Below, one piece after another: positions 37,791 through 49,405 of a DNA stretch of 64,000 nucleotides (positions within the stretch are counted from its first letter, which is position 1; each line of letters begins with the position of its first letter). The stretch is from Cavia porcellus. Its lineage: Eukaryota > Chordata > Mammalia > Rodentia > Caviidae. The DNA is taken from contig NW_026947503.1 of NCBI RefSeq assembly GCF_034190915.1, positions 18,570,532-18,634,531 on the forward strand, in the 5' to 3' direction. The notes beneath the pieces were generated by a model. The model ran no database searches. It worked only from the letters and a program-made list of their open reading frames with translations, and was not told where the DNA came from. A program made the position numbers and the translations under genes.

Positions 37791-40200
37791 GAAATCTCAA
37801 GATTAAATACGGCTTCTGAAGATTACATTATACTTCCAAAATAAAAAAAATGTAATATTTAACATTTTTAATATATGTTGAAAATTTATATAAACAGTAA
37901 TGTTCATAATGTATTTTAATTCCAGTTTTCTGCAACCCTGACAGTCAAGAAAATAAAATTTCAATGATATTTCAAAATTTCTTCCCAAATGTCATTAAAT
38001 GTCTAATATGTTAAAGATGCCCATATATATTCTTTTTGAGATGTGTTAATTTTAATCTTCAAAACTGTATTGATGCATCTTTTGAGACTAACACTAATAA
38101 TTGAATGATGAGAATAAATTTTATGTGCAAAGCCAGGTTTAATATCTCTTAGCCCAAATGATTTTTCAAAATGATATGTAGTGATTTTACCAAAGTCCCT
38201 TTCACGGGTTACTGGAGTCTGCCCTAAGAATCTACGCCTAAAAATGCCCCAAAGCCATGGACTACTTTCATCAGTCCATTCTGTAGTACACAGTTCTTCA
38301 AGTAAAAAGCTCAAAGAAGGATTAAAGAGCATAACCAGACAAAACACCTTCAAAGAAGCAAAAATAATTATTTTTTAAAAGTTTAATTGAAGGATTTTAA
38401 AAACCTGCTACTTGTAAATTTTTGAATTTTTGAAGTGTGATAATATTAAATTTATTTAAAGTAGTGGCATTTTTCTGTGACTCTGCTTATATAGGAAGCA
38501 TACACAAATGGCACAGTTGAGCATCACTTCTATGGCAACCAAAGCTAAAGCTTCTTATTGTTGTTCTTGAGTGGAAATGATGCCAAAAGTGAAAAACAAA
38601 TCAGTTATGTTACTCCAGAGAGATTAAGAAATCATTAGAGAATGTTATAAAGAACAGGATGTGATAAATGAGAGAAAGTGGGTAAACTTGGCAGTAACTC
38701 TAAAAAGACCTGAATTTTAAGCCAAAATAAATTCAGTGACATTCAGACCAAATGTGAATCTTAAGGGCAACTTGTATAAATGTATATATGAAATCAGATG
38801 GGAGCAAGACATAATTTTTAATATATTGCTACATGGGATTTTATCCTTCAATATAGAGTACAGAGATTTTTGGGGGAGGATTGTTTGCTTTTGGTCAGTT
38901 TAGTACTAGCATAGATTTCTCAGATGCACATATAACTGAAATGTATGTATTTATAAATTATTTATCTTCCTAATTCTAAAGCAATTTAGTACCCTTACAG
39001 GACAAAACAAAAAATAAAATTAAATAAAAAACAAAAATTGACCAAAGTAGTATGATAATGAAAACAAAGAAGAAAACAGGTATATCAGAAAAGAGCACAG
39101 GAGAGTTATTAAAATTTTGCAAAAAACTCAAATCTACTTTTATGCACAATGGAAGATTTAGGAAAAATTAGACAAATTAGATTACATTATGCAATATGAT
39201 TCCATTACTATAACAAATATTTGTTAGACTCATACTAAAAACTAAGTACTATGTTAAATATTTTAAGCACTATAAATGCAATGGTTATCTTCCTTTCAAC
39301 TGATAAAAACTCAGGTTATATATATTGATTAGTGTCTTTCCAGTATTTCAATGAGAATCTGAATAAGGATTTCCCAATATAATGAACTGATTAATCTTTT
39401 ACTCTGTTAATCATAGATTTTTTATAGCATTCTTCAAAATTTCAACTTTATGTTAATTTTTTCTAAATTAAAATAAATAAATAAACATATTTATCCCAAA
39501 TAAATATGTGCAAAGTTATCAAAATAAATTAATCAATGTGATTTTCATTTTAATAGACACTAAATGATTGTGTGCAGTTGGAAAAAGGAGTAGCATGTGT
39601 TACATTTTCTTCCATTTCTTAAATATAATTGTGTAAAATTTGGTATCATACAATTAAAATGAGCAGGTGAAATTTATGTCCTATACAATTTACTTGCACT
39701 TTTGTTTAATCCTGAAACCCGCCATAAAGTTGAAATAATTTAGAAATCTAAACAGCATGTGAGAAATACCATGACCAGTTTTGTTTTTTGTTTTTGTTTT
39801 TTTTTCCCAGTTCTTTCATGGCAAGTGCATATATCTTTGAGCTTCATCAAAGACAACAGAAATGGAATGACACAGCATAACTGACACAATCGGAATTTGA
39901 CAGTGTGTGCCTTCAATTATTCTTTCTTTCTTTCAGGTCAGACTATAGTTCCTGTAAAGCACGATCACTTTTTCAATCTGAATTTTCAGTTCCTAGGCCC
40001 TATGAATGTCCTTATGTTAGTGCATAGTGGCTTGAACACTAATGAGCAGGATAATATGCAATAAATATTGAACAAAACAGAAGGTCTTTACAATGCTGAG
40101 TTCTCAACATTGGAGAGCTAAAATGTTCCCCAGATAAGCAGGATTTGGGTGAAACAAAGCAGCTCATTCTGGAAAGTGCTCTATTCTGACTGTGCTCAGA
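37791..40200. other. Long AT-rich non-coding stretch
   Basis: No supported gene. The 116-codon minus-strand frame at 38003-38353 and the 65-codon plus frame overlapping it show no recognisable domain. Confidence 0.4.
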
Positions 40201-40352
40201 CTCGAGCTTGGTAGCTCATGCCTATAATCCAACACTCAAGAGGCAGAGACAGGAGGATCCCTGTAAGCTTGAGGCCAGCCTGGGCCATGTAGTAAATTTA
40301 AGGTCAGCCTTCTCTACAAAGTGAGACCCTGTCTCATGTAAAGCAAAACAAT
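40201..40352 (+). mobile_element. B1-type SINE (7SL-derived)
   Basis: A full-length-like B1: ctcgagcttggtagctcatg, cctataatccaacactcaag, aggcagagacaggaggatcc, cttgaggccagcctgggcc, ctacaaagtgagaccctgtc and an A-rich tail. The doubled gtagtaa.../acaaagtga part resembles the B1 internal duplication region. Confidence 0.9.
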
Positions 40353-42317
40353 ACGAGCACAAAAAGTAATTTTTATTTTAAGTACATATTTGATAATATA
40401 CAGTGATAATATAAACAAAATGTAGAAATGTTTGCTTAAATGTGTGTGATTAGAGTAGTCCAAATTTTACAACTTTCTGAAGAATTCAAGTTCTTGAAGT
40501 CAGAAAAGCCATTATACTAACCAATGATCACTTTTTTCTATCTTCATTTTGGATGTTTCTTCAAAAGTGTATCACTGATGGCCTTTTTCTTCCACACAAT
40601 TCTTCCTCAGCACATATCAGCAGCCTTCTGTCTCCTGTGCTGGCTGAAGTGTCTATCGCTACCTTAAACTCTGCTCTCCTTTGTCCAGTAGCATGTATTT
40701 TTCTAGGAGTTTTTTATTATTATTATTATTTATATCTTAGTCACTTCCCTGGTTGCTGAGACACCATATTGACCCATTTAGAGAAGTTTGTTTTGGCTTA
40801 AGTGTATTTTCAGTAGCCTCAGTGGTCATGGTCAGCCGGCTCCAAAGCAGTAGGGTAATGACTGGAGTCTAGCAAAAGAATAGCTGTTCAGTTAATGGGA
40901 TCCAGGAAACGGTTTTAAGGAATCAGACCAGAGAGAGAAATAAACTCTTCCAAGCCATACTCCATAGTAAGTCACTGCTTCGGACCAGACACCACATCCT
41001 AGTAGTCAACTGTGAGCCCCCACGACCCATTCACCTTGTGAAAAACACCATTGAGTGTATGAAGCTTTGGGAGACATTTAGATATAAGCCACAGCAGTTG
41101 GAATGCCTTTTCTCCAACTTGTTCTATGTGTCTGCACTCAGGTGTATAATTTAAGTTGCATAAAACTAAAACAACAAAACCATTGGTGTTTCTACCTGAA
41201 ATCACCATTTTCTTTCTTTTTTTGCTCTTGTTCTACTATCTGTACAGATCCAGTAGCAGTGAATCTTATGAATCACGTCATCGGGTATTTCTTTCACAGT
41301 ATCCTTAAAATCAGACTCCCATTTAAACTACCAAGTCCTGGAATTTCTTCCTCAGGCTCAATGTTTATTTTTTATTGTATTTTTAAAATTTTAGATATTC
41401 CTTTGAATTACTAACAGAAAGGATTAATGTATTGTTTGCATTGTATTTCAAAAATAATTTAATGCAAAATGTGTGAAACAAATCTAAAATGGGAATCTTC
41501 TATTACATGTCTTTAATTCTGTTCCACTTATAACCATTGTTGAAGCCTGTCAAGGAGTCAATAAGTGATTATCAATTTGTGATTTTTTAAATTTTGTAGA
41601 CAATATTAGCAAAATGTATTCAATGTAGCACAATAGTGTAAAATAAACCACACTTAGAATCAGAAAGATTTATATCATAGTTTTTACACTGGTAACTTTT
41701 AAAAGTAGATTGAAATCATAAAGTGACTTATTTGGAATATAACACACAGCAAAGTGGTCATATTACTATTTTTATTAGTTTGGGATTGAAACATAGTGTC
41801 CACCTATGAACCACAAAACTGTTAATTGTGAGTTTATTTGCTAGAATGTTTCACTTTCCTTCTCATTTTTTTCATGTGTTATCAAGGATTGCTCATAAGC
41901 ACTTATCCACTGCAGAGTCTTGTTTTTAAGACATGTTTCTTTGAGTATGTGCTAAATAATGATGAATTATTTGCATATCTTAGAGAATAGAACAACACTA
42001 GTACAGAAATGCATCACAAAAGGATGCTAAATACTAATATATGAAGATAGTCTAGGAACATTGTTCACAAGATCCACCGATCCTAAAACTTTTCACATTT
42101 TTCAGCACAACTTTCAAGAAACATATACTTCCTTTGCTGACATAGCATGAACACAAAGTCATTATTCTTTGTTTTAAATATCTCATTGAACAGTCTCTGT
42201 TACATTGTATGTGTGCAATTTTAGGTCTTAAAAATAATAAAAATACAAAGAAGAAAAGATGTAGAATAAAATTAGTTTTAGAGAATTTTATAAACAGAAT
42301 TCGTTAAATAGTCACTG
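40353..42317. other. Non-coding DNA
   Basis: A short (TTA)n run lies at about 40713-40732. The segment 40780-41095 has a complex, LTR-like look that I cannot assign. No supported gene. Confidence 0.4.
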
Positions 42318-42695
42318 CTGAGGTTTAAATTTTAATGTGCTCCACAGCCCGTGTGTTAAATGCTGCATCCTAAGTTAACAACACTGGGAAGATGCAGTAC
42401 CTTTCAGAGGCAGCCCTTCATGCAGAGTTTGGAGCTCAATGCGACTGTGTCTCTGACAGGGAAGGTGAAACTGTGGCCTCTTCTTGTCTCTTGCTGCCTG
42501 GCTGTGATGTGAAGAGATGGTTCTACCACATTCTCACCAGATTTCTCTCCAGAACACACACCAGAGGCCCAGAGAAATAGGGCTTTTCAGTCATAAACTA
42601 GAACCACTGAAACTGTGAAATAAACCTTTCCTCTTTGCGTGTTAATTACCACAGTTTTTTTTTATTATAAGGATGGAAAACTAATAGTTATATTA
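42318..42695 (+). mobile_element. MaLR LTR (ORR1/MST-like)
   Basis: A gaggtttaaattttaatgtg start, cctttcagaggcagccc, ctcttgctgcctggctgtga, gaaactgtgaaataaacctt (polyadenylation signal AATAAA) and a terminal ggatggaaaactaata match MaLR LTR layout. The 62-codon frame inside is incidental. Confidence 0.8.
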
Positions 42696-42703
42696 AACAG
42701 ATC

Positions 42704-42741
42704 TGACAATTAATACTGAGATTGACAATTAATACTGAGAT
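42704..42741. repeat. Exact 19-bp tandem duplication
   Basis: TGACAATTAATACTGAGAT occurs twice in direct succession, at 42704-42722 and 42723-42741, just beyond the MaLR LTR. Confidence 0.95.
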
Positions 42742-43142
42742 GATATTTTATCTAGACATTTAAATATTTCAAGCAAATGCCTACTATTTTTTAGCTAGAA
42801 GAACACTATCCAATATGCAAAGGAAAAATTGCAATTTAGTTTAATTATTCCCAAGTTTTCATTGAGTTTGGTATATTTCCATAACATTTTTAGATTCATT
42901 TGTTTAGGGAAGAGCTCAAATTTGTATTCCTATTTAGTCACTGTTTAGCACTAAACCATCATGAAATGTTAGTTTTTCATATAAAATAAAATTTATAGAT
43001 TCTTAAATTTAGAGCATTACTAAGTAAGCTTCTATTTTGTCTCATATTAAATTTTATTACAGGCATCATATCTTCCTTGTAAACATCACATATTCAAATT
43101 AAACACAAGACGTCATGGACACATAAAATAAATAAATAATTT
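42742..43142. other. AT-rich non-coding DNA
   Basis: Nothing definite seen. Confidence 0.4.
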
Positions 43143-43298
43143 ATTTATTTAGTCCTTTTGAGATAGCATCTTGCTGTGTAGTGCAAGCTGGCCTTGGGCT
43201 TACTTTTTAGCCTACGCTGGTCTCAAACTTGAAATGATCATCTTGCATCGGCCTCCTAATTGCTAGGATTACGGAAGTATACCACCACACTCAGCTAA
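43143..43298 (-). mobile_element. B1-type SINE, minus strand
   Basis: The plus strand has ttgagatagcatcttgctgt, gcctacgctggtctcaaact, cttgcatcggcctcctaatt, gctaggattacggaagtata and ccaccacactcagct, the complement of a whole B1 with its tail at the left. Confidence 0.88.
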
Positions 43299-44016
43299 GT
43301 AAATTTATGAATGCAAGGAGAAGGAGCTATACCCTTATTTATCTGGAATCCAGAACATACTTGGTACCACATCCTTCTCTTCAAATTTAATACAGCAAAG
43401 TACTTTAGAGCTTTTTGTTTATCCAAGTATCTGATTATTTTCAACTTAAGTAAGACTCTAAAGTACTTTTAAGACCAATATCATGTGAACCAGTTTAGTA
43501 AAATAATTGTGGATGGTTTTCATCTTGAAAATGTATACATTAATTTTATTTATATAAAAGATAATTGTATTGACTGTCATGTCAATATGACTATCATCTG
43601 CTATGGTGAGACAGCAAATATTTCTTCAGTAATAAGTGCTTTTTTCTTTCTAAATAATAACTGTAAAAGTGAAAAGACACAATGGCAGTATCTAGAGAGA
43701 TTTAAATTTTGTTTTCTCTGGCGCCTGTGGGACGTAGGGCATTTGTTTTCCATCTGGCAGCCTTTCTTTTCCTTGACTTCCAGTCCTTGTAAAACACAAA
43801 GCAGACACACTAATAAAATAAACAGTTTATATGACTGTTAGTGAAGATTATAATTTCACAGAGGCTGTTTAAAATATGCAATGCTACCATTCTATAGGAT
43901 ATTGAGGTGAAAATTCGAAGTATCTCTACATATGCCTGTTTGTGAGCAAGATTGTGTGCTATATGTACAACACAAATATATTTTCAAATGCTAATACATT
44001 AAAATTTTACACATGA
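43299..44016. other. Non-coding DNA
   Basis: A 118-codon plus frame at 43485-43841 has no recognised domain and low-complexity AT composition. Treated as chance. Confidence 0.4.
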
Positions 44017-44257
44017 TTTTTTTATTTAAAGAGAAAAAAGAAAGGACATAAAAAAACAAAGCAGTAAAAGGGTACAAATAATACAGTATTTCAAGAAAAA
44101 ATATACAGTAAGAAATCACCAGTTAATAGGTTACATATTATCTTCCCAGGAACAGTTGTCCAAATTACAAAATTAAAGCATATAAAATGGACATTCATAC
44201 AGTGAAATTGGAAACAGTTCCATTCAATGATCCAACTAAAGCTCAGAAATATGGTTT
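44017..44257 (-). mobile_element. L1-type 3'-end fragment, minus strand
   Basis: A left-hand T-run (A-tail on the minus strand), then aagagaaaaaagaaaggaca, agaaatcaccagttaatagg and caaattacaaaattaaagca. These match 48049-48330 and 26382-26640 in order. Similarity stops near 44257. A target-site duplication is unclear (ttttacacat / ttttcacacat). Confidence 0.75.
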
Positions 44258-45224
44258 TTCACACATATAGAACATAATAATTCAGTTTATTGTGTAAAGC
44301 AAATCCTTATAGTGCCCCACAAAAAACTTACATATAATTAGCTTTTTAATAAAAAAAAATTAAACATTTTGAAATCTTGGCCTTTTACTTTTTGCTTTGT
44401 TAAAAAAAATCTTGAATGGTTTAAAATTCCTTGAACAATCACACGTGCATCATTAACTTAAGAAGAAAGATGTCTTATCCTTTGCAGATATATCTGCTGA
44501 GATACAGCTGGGAATAATTTGATTTCCAGTGATGTAAGGAGCTGCAGAGGCTTGAGTCTCTGTCCCACTGTTTTTCTCATCTTGATTGAATCTTCTTGTG
44601 TACAGTTTGTCTGAGCTACCCCAACCTATCACCGGCTATCAGGCTTCTGCAAACAGCTTTGTGGAAGAGTAAAACTTCTGTTAGGTTGTTCATGTTGTGA
44701 ATTCTGCCAGACTTTCATTTCCTTCAATTTGTCCTATAGAGAGGCCTCTTACTGTCTTGCAGGGAAAAAACTGATAATAGATTTGTGATATTTTACTTAT
44801 ATCTTGCTCTTGTGTAAATACTATCGTATCTTTGAGCATTTTCATATTCAACTTTTAATTTTTTTGAATTTTGAATTAAGATATTTCTATATTACCCTAA
44901 AAATTTAGTTTCCACTCCAAAACTTATTATTCAAGATTGAATTGACCTTTTTTGGTTTTATCATATGGTTTATGTGTATTGGCCACAGATCAACATTGCA
45001 TACTGGAAAGACAATATTTGTTACCACCTGAAAGATGATGATCAGTGGGGAGAGATTCTGAGCCAAGATGCTTAAGGGCTAAACTCTCAAAATAGAAAAA
45101 TGCAGGTAAAATATAGTGCAATATTTAACTATTGTGTGTTTTGATGCCTACATGCTCTCTCTTAAAAAAAAACATATTCTGTCTTTTGTTTTTAATTCAC
45201 ATTTATTTTAACAGTAAGTAATCA
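44258..45224. other. Non-coding DNA
   Basis: No gene or repeat I can name with confidence. Confidence 0.4.
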
Positions 45225-46410
45225 AGTTCAGAATAGCTTGGGGTAAAGTATTTCAAGTCCTGAAAATAAAACAAAACAACAAGAACCAAAATAACCTCCA
45301 CCTTAGATTGAAGTACTTTTAAAAACTTTCAAAATTAAAGGACAAATAAGATACTTCCATGAAAAAGAACAACTGAAGGAATTCATGACCACCAAAACAA
45401 TCTTACAAAAAGTAGTGAAGGATATTCCAGAGAGAGATAAATATGACCATAGTCCCCAGAATAGCAGTAAAGCGGGATCACTGAGGGGACAGACAACTGA
45501 ATTAAGAGGGAAAGTAAAGAGACAACAGCAGAAAAAAGCATGGTAGAGATGAATCATTGCATGTTGGCCATAATCATTAATGTGGATGCCCTCAATTCAC
45601 CAATGAAAAAAAACACAGGCAGTGTAGATCAAGAAATAAGGTTATTAGATTGGAAGTCCACAGAGAAAAAGCAATGCCCCATGCAGCAGAGAACAAGAAA
45701 AGAGTAAGAGTAGCTTGCACATCAGCTTCAGAATGGATAAGAAAGATTCAGCATTTTTATACAACAGAAAGCTCCTCAGCTTTAAAGAAGCATAATAACA
45801 AGGCTCCTGTAAGTAAATGGAGGCAACTTGTGATCATGATCTTCAGTGAAATAGTTTAGACTCACATAGATGAACATCATGTGGTCTTCCTGCTATTAAA
45901 ACAGGAGTTAGTGGGATCCAAAATTTGTAATAGATATTGTAAAAGTGAAAGGGGAGGAAATATCTAAAAATGGCAGGTGGTAGCCATTGTTAATTCCTTA
46001 TTATTTTCTTTTAAAATCTTGTATCATTTTCATTGTTTTTCCCAAACTGGTTTTATTCTGTGTTGTTTGGTTTTATTTTATTCTATCACATGGCACGGGT
46101 AGCTATTTAGAAGATAAACTATTTAGGAGAGCTTTTGTTGATTGCCTATTATCTTGTTTTGACGTCTTGTATCACTTTCACTGTTTTGTTTTGATTAGTT
46201 TTATTCTTCTCTGTTTTATTTGTTTTTATTAGATCTGATGGTACAGGTGGGTAGTTTGAAGACAAAAAGAGGCATTTTGGCAGACATTGTTGTTTTCCTA
46301 CTATATACTTTTGAAGTCTTGTATCATTTTCACTATTTTGTTTTGATTAGATTTATTCTGCTTTATTTTGTTTGGTTTTATTTTCTTAAATATAAAAAAA
46401 ATTAAAGCAA
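45225..46410 (+). mobile_element. HAL1-like element: ORF1 C-terminus, ORF2 traces, tandem ~150-bp 3' units
   Basis: In order on the plus strand: (1) about 45225-45540 encodes a decayed L1 ORF1 C-terminal domain. A WGK-VFQVLK-like start is followed by KLKDKIRYFHEKEQLKEF and TTKTILQKV, which parallels the end of ORF1 at 49406-49560. (2) about 45560-45610 has a short stretch like the start of ORF2 (NVDALNSP-like). (3) about 45735-45870 resembles the last part of ORF2 (gaatggataagaaagattc, cagctttaaagaagc, cttcagtgaaata). (4) 45985-46400 is about three tandem ~150-bp units. (5) a ttaaagcaaaaa end follows. Almost all of ORF2, including the reverse transcriptase, is missing. It is broken and non-functional. 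Confidence 0.75.
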
Positions 46411-47769
46411 AAATTATTTTAAACTTAAATGAAAATGTTTAAAACTTGGTGTCAGTATTTGTCATCATTTTGTTAACATTTCATTCTAGAAAGACAATGT
46501 GGAGTCCCAGGACCAAGTGCTATGATGTTAAAAATCATATTATGATGTCATTAGATAGGTTTGGATAGTGTAACCCAAGGAGGAGATGAGGATCTCAGCT
46601 CATTGCATACACAGTTAGGTGATATTTTTACCAGCTTCAGCCACAGAAAAAGAATTATGAGACATCATTACAAGGCTTATTAGGAAGAATTTTAATTTAA
46701 AAAGTAAACATCAGAAAATGGAGTACTGGTCCTAATGAAAGAGATACTAATGTCTGGGTTTGATGATTTTTACATTGTCTTGAGGTGTCATGAAATGTTT
46801 GGTATAGGATGTGTGTCTCTGCCTTCTATTTAGTGGGTTACATTAAAATTCAAACCATTTGCATGTGTGTGAAGTTTTAGAAATATGCTGCCTACTTACT
46901 AGTGCTGCTTCCTTTATGGTGGAGGTCTATGGGAGGAAGAGAAAATTTACCTGTGAAAAGCCCCAATTTTCATGTTCACTGTATCTTTAAGATTCTTGTG
47001 TTTTAGAGTGAGTTCCTTGGAAAGGAAAAAGACATTGTACTATTGGGTAAATTTGGCTCCTAAAGCTGCAGCTTTTCTTAAAAGTCCAGTTACTGAATCA
47101 TTATTTCCTCTGTCTTCACACTTGTCTGTCTCTCTTTTATCCTAAGTATCCTCGATATCAGTTCAAAGCCGCCTTGAAAGAATTGTAAGACAGAATTAGA
47201 TGCTTAAGAAATTCCTGTGAAAGCTGAAAGTAGAACGACCCAGCAGAAAGATACCTCACAGAATTTTATACCTAATACTGAGTTTGAGAGAGGGCAAGGC
47301 TTGGGGAAAGCAATGTCCATATGTGGCACATCTGAGGATTTTTCAGCCCGGCTGAATGAGAGACCTCAGGTAAATTCATCTCATTGGATGATCACCTCAG
47401 CAAAGGGAAGACACACCTCTTCCATGTTCAGTTATGGCAGCCCAGTCTCTGCACCTCATGAAGAGTGGTGGACAGGGTCTCAGAGTACAAGTCCTTTCCA
47501 TATATCCAGAGGACCAGCTTGGAGCCGGTCTACCAACTATGCTCTGCAGTCTGGAGGCATGGTATTCGGTCTTAAGGAAGGGCTTTATGGATCTACCACA
47601 AGGTGACTCACACCCACAGAATGATTCTTATTTTTTCTTCTCCTTTCTTCCATGTCTCCTGCATTCTTTCTTCCTTCCTTCCAGAGCACTGGACATTAGC
47701 TCTGACTATCAGTGACATTTTTCTCTCTCAGACCTTGTTAATAGTTCATAACTATGGACTGCATCACAT
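46411..47769. other. Non-coding DNA, possibly with older repeats
   Basis: A somewhat GC-richer part lies at 47217-47620, with a 129-codon plus frame showing no domain I recognise. It could belong to the LTR-like repeat that follows. Confidence 0.35.
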
Positions 47770-48048
47770 ACATGTAATTTGATCAGAGGGACCTCCGGGG
47801 CACACACACTGGTTGAAGGTGCCTGAAATGACTCAGTCCCTTGTCAGTCATTCCTGTCAATCTTACCCAGGGTTCCAATGAGAGACACACAGTCAGGGTG
47901 CACATTTCTTTTAAAGTCTGCAGATCTGATTTGTCTGTGTATGCTGTGCTTGTGGTTTGCCATTGTCTCAGTAGCATTTCTCTGTTCAAGCTATAATTTT
48001 GTTTCTGTTGGCACAGAACATACATGAGCACATCTTCTCTTGACTTTT
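47770..48048 (+). mobile_element. LTR-like repeat, left part (split by the HAL1-like insertion)
   Basis: It aligns with 54045-54300: gaaatgactcag / gagatgactcag, aaagtctgcagatctg / aaatctgaaagcctg, gagcacatcttctc / gagcacaacttccc. Its continuation is 51257-51400, where agttctttg and gtacacaaga match 54338 onward. The family is not named. Confidence 0.6.
48033..48048. repeat. Target-site duplication, left copy
   Basis: TCTTCTCTTGACTTTT, identical to 51257-51272. The integration point reads TTTT/AA on the plus strand at the right copy, as expected for L1 endonuclease. Confidence 0.95.
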
Positions 48049-48397
48049 TAAAAAAAATTTACTTAAGGAGAAAAAGAAAAAAAAAATAAAAATGGTACAA
48101 GTTATACAGAATTTCAGAAAAAATAAACAGTGGGAAATCGCTAGTTAATAGATTACACATTGTCATCTTAGAAATAGTTGTTCAAGTTACAAAATTAAAC
48201 CAAATAAAGTGGACATTCAAACAGTGAGGCTGCAGACAGTTCTGTTCAATGATCCATCAAAACTCAGTAATATGGTTATCTATCTTATACACTTAAATAT
48301 ACATGCAGTTATATCCTTTAGAACATTTTCTTTTCCTCTCTTTTGTAACATGACAATTAAACATTTTAGGTTTTATTGCTCTCACAGTTCTTATTAG

Positions 48398-48415
48398 TTT
48401 TTTTTTTTTTTTTTT
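48398..48415 (-). other. Internal A-run between tandem units and L1-type 3' end
   Basis: Eighteen T on the plus strand. It sits where other copies of the ~150-bp-unit family terminate (33838, 46410, 13462), so it looks like that family's own tail, now internal. Confidence 0.7.
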
Positions 48416-49340
48416 GAAGAGAGTAAAACCAAATATGACATAACAGAACAGAGTCAGTCAAATCACAAGGATGGACATAATACATAATGTAAAAAGAAAA
48501 TACAAGGTTATCAACAAGGGTTTCCATAATGCCTCTTGCTATCTTAAAAAGAATTGCCTATATCATCAGTTATAAAAAACTTAACCAAAACAGTAAAGAT
48601 CAAAACTAAAACATTGTAGACATTACAGGACTTCAAAAGAAGATAATAGTCAACCAGAATGGGCGTCATAATGAATCATATTGTCTTCACAGTTGTTGCC
48701 TATACTTTCAAACTTGTTACTATCATGCAAAACAGAATAGAGGAAAATCAGTCAAAACAAAATGGTGAGAGCAATATAGGATTTCAAATCAAGTTAATAG
48801 GAAATCCAATTGTTTTACTATAATATATTCTGTTATTGTTTTGTTTCTTTTTCCCTTAATTAAAAAGATAAAAATAAAAAAAAGTAAATAAAAAAAAGGA
48901 GATTGAGATAAAAGAGGGTATAACAACAAAACAGTGCAGGTCTAAACATAACCATTTAAGCAAAATAGTGTTTCACCACAAGATATTCCGACATAAAAGT
49001 CATTACAACAGTGTCTCTTTCCTTGAAATCTTTGAGTATAACTTCGTATACTGTAGCATCAAACATATCAAGACGATGTAAAACCATTCAAGAGAATGAC
49101 AGTATTATAGGGTATTTAGAATCAAGTAACAGAATATGTACAATGGTTCCTGTATAATCTCTTTGTCTATAAAAGTTTTTGTTTATATTATCATATATAA
49201 TAAAATCCAATAAGATACAACATATTAAGACCAATGGAGACAGCAGAAGAAAAGCTTGATGGTACTTCAAAACAAAATGATAGTAAATCAGTACTAGCTA
49301 CTATGATGTCTTGTTTTCTCCAAAATAGCTGTTCCTACCA
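48416..49340 (-). repeat. About six tandem ~150-bp units in the HAL1-like 3' region
   Basis: Diverged units spaced close to 150 bp. Minus-strand equivalents of gtcagtcaaatcac (48452), gatcaaaactaaaac (48598) and aatcagtcaaaacaaaat (48748) mark successive copies. Each has a ttggttttattctg-like core, a tatttgaaga part and a gcattatggca-like part. The same unit occurs at 13265, 33481, 45985 and 52978. Confidence 0.8.
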
Positions 49341-49405
49341 CCCAACCTTCTCTACCTCATTTCTGTTGAGCTCTTTTTCTGTCATTAGTTGTCAGTTTGT
49401 CTTCT

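Noticed and set aside
47217..47606. 129-codon plus-strand frame
   Set aside because: No recognised domain, no splice or promoter evidence, and it lies next to an unnamed LTR-like repeat, so an old mobile-element piece is as likely.
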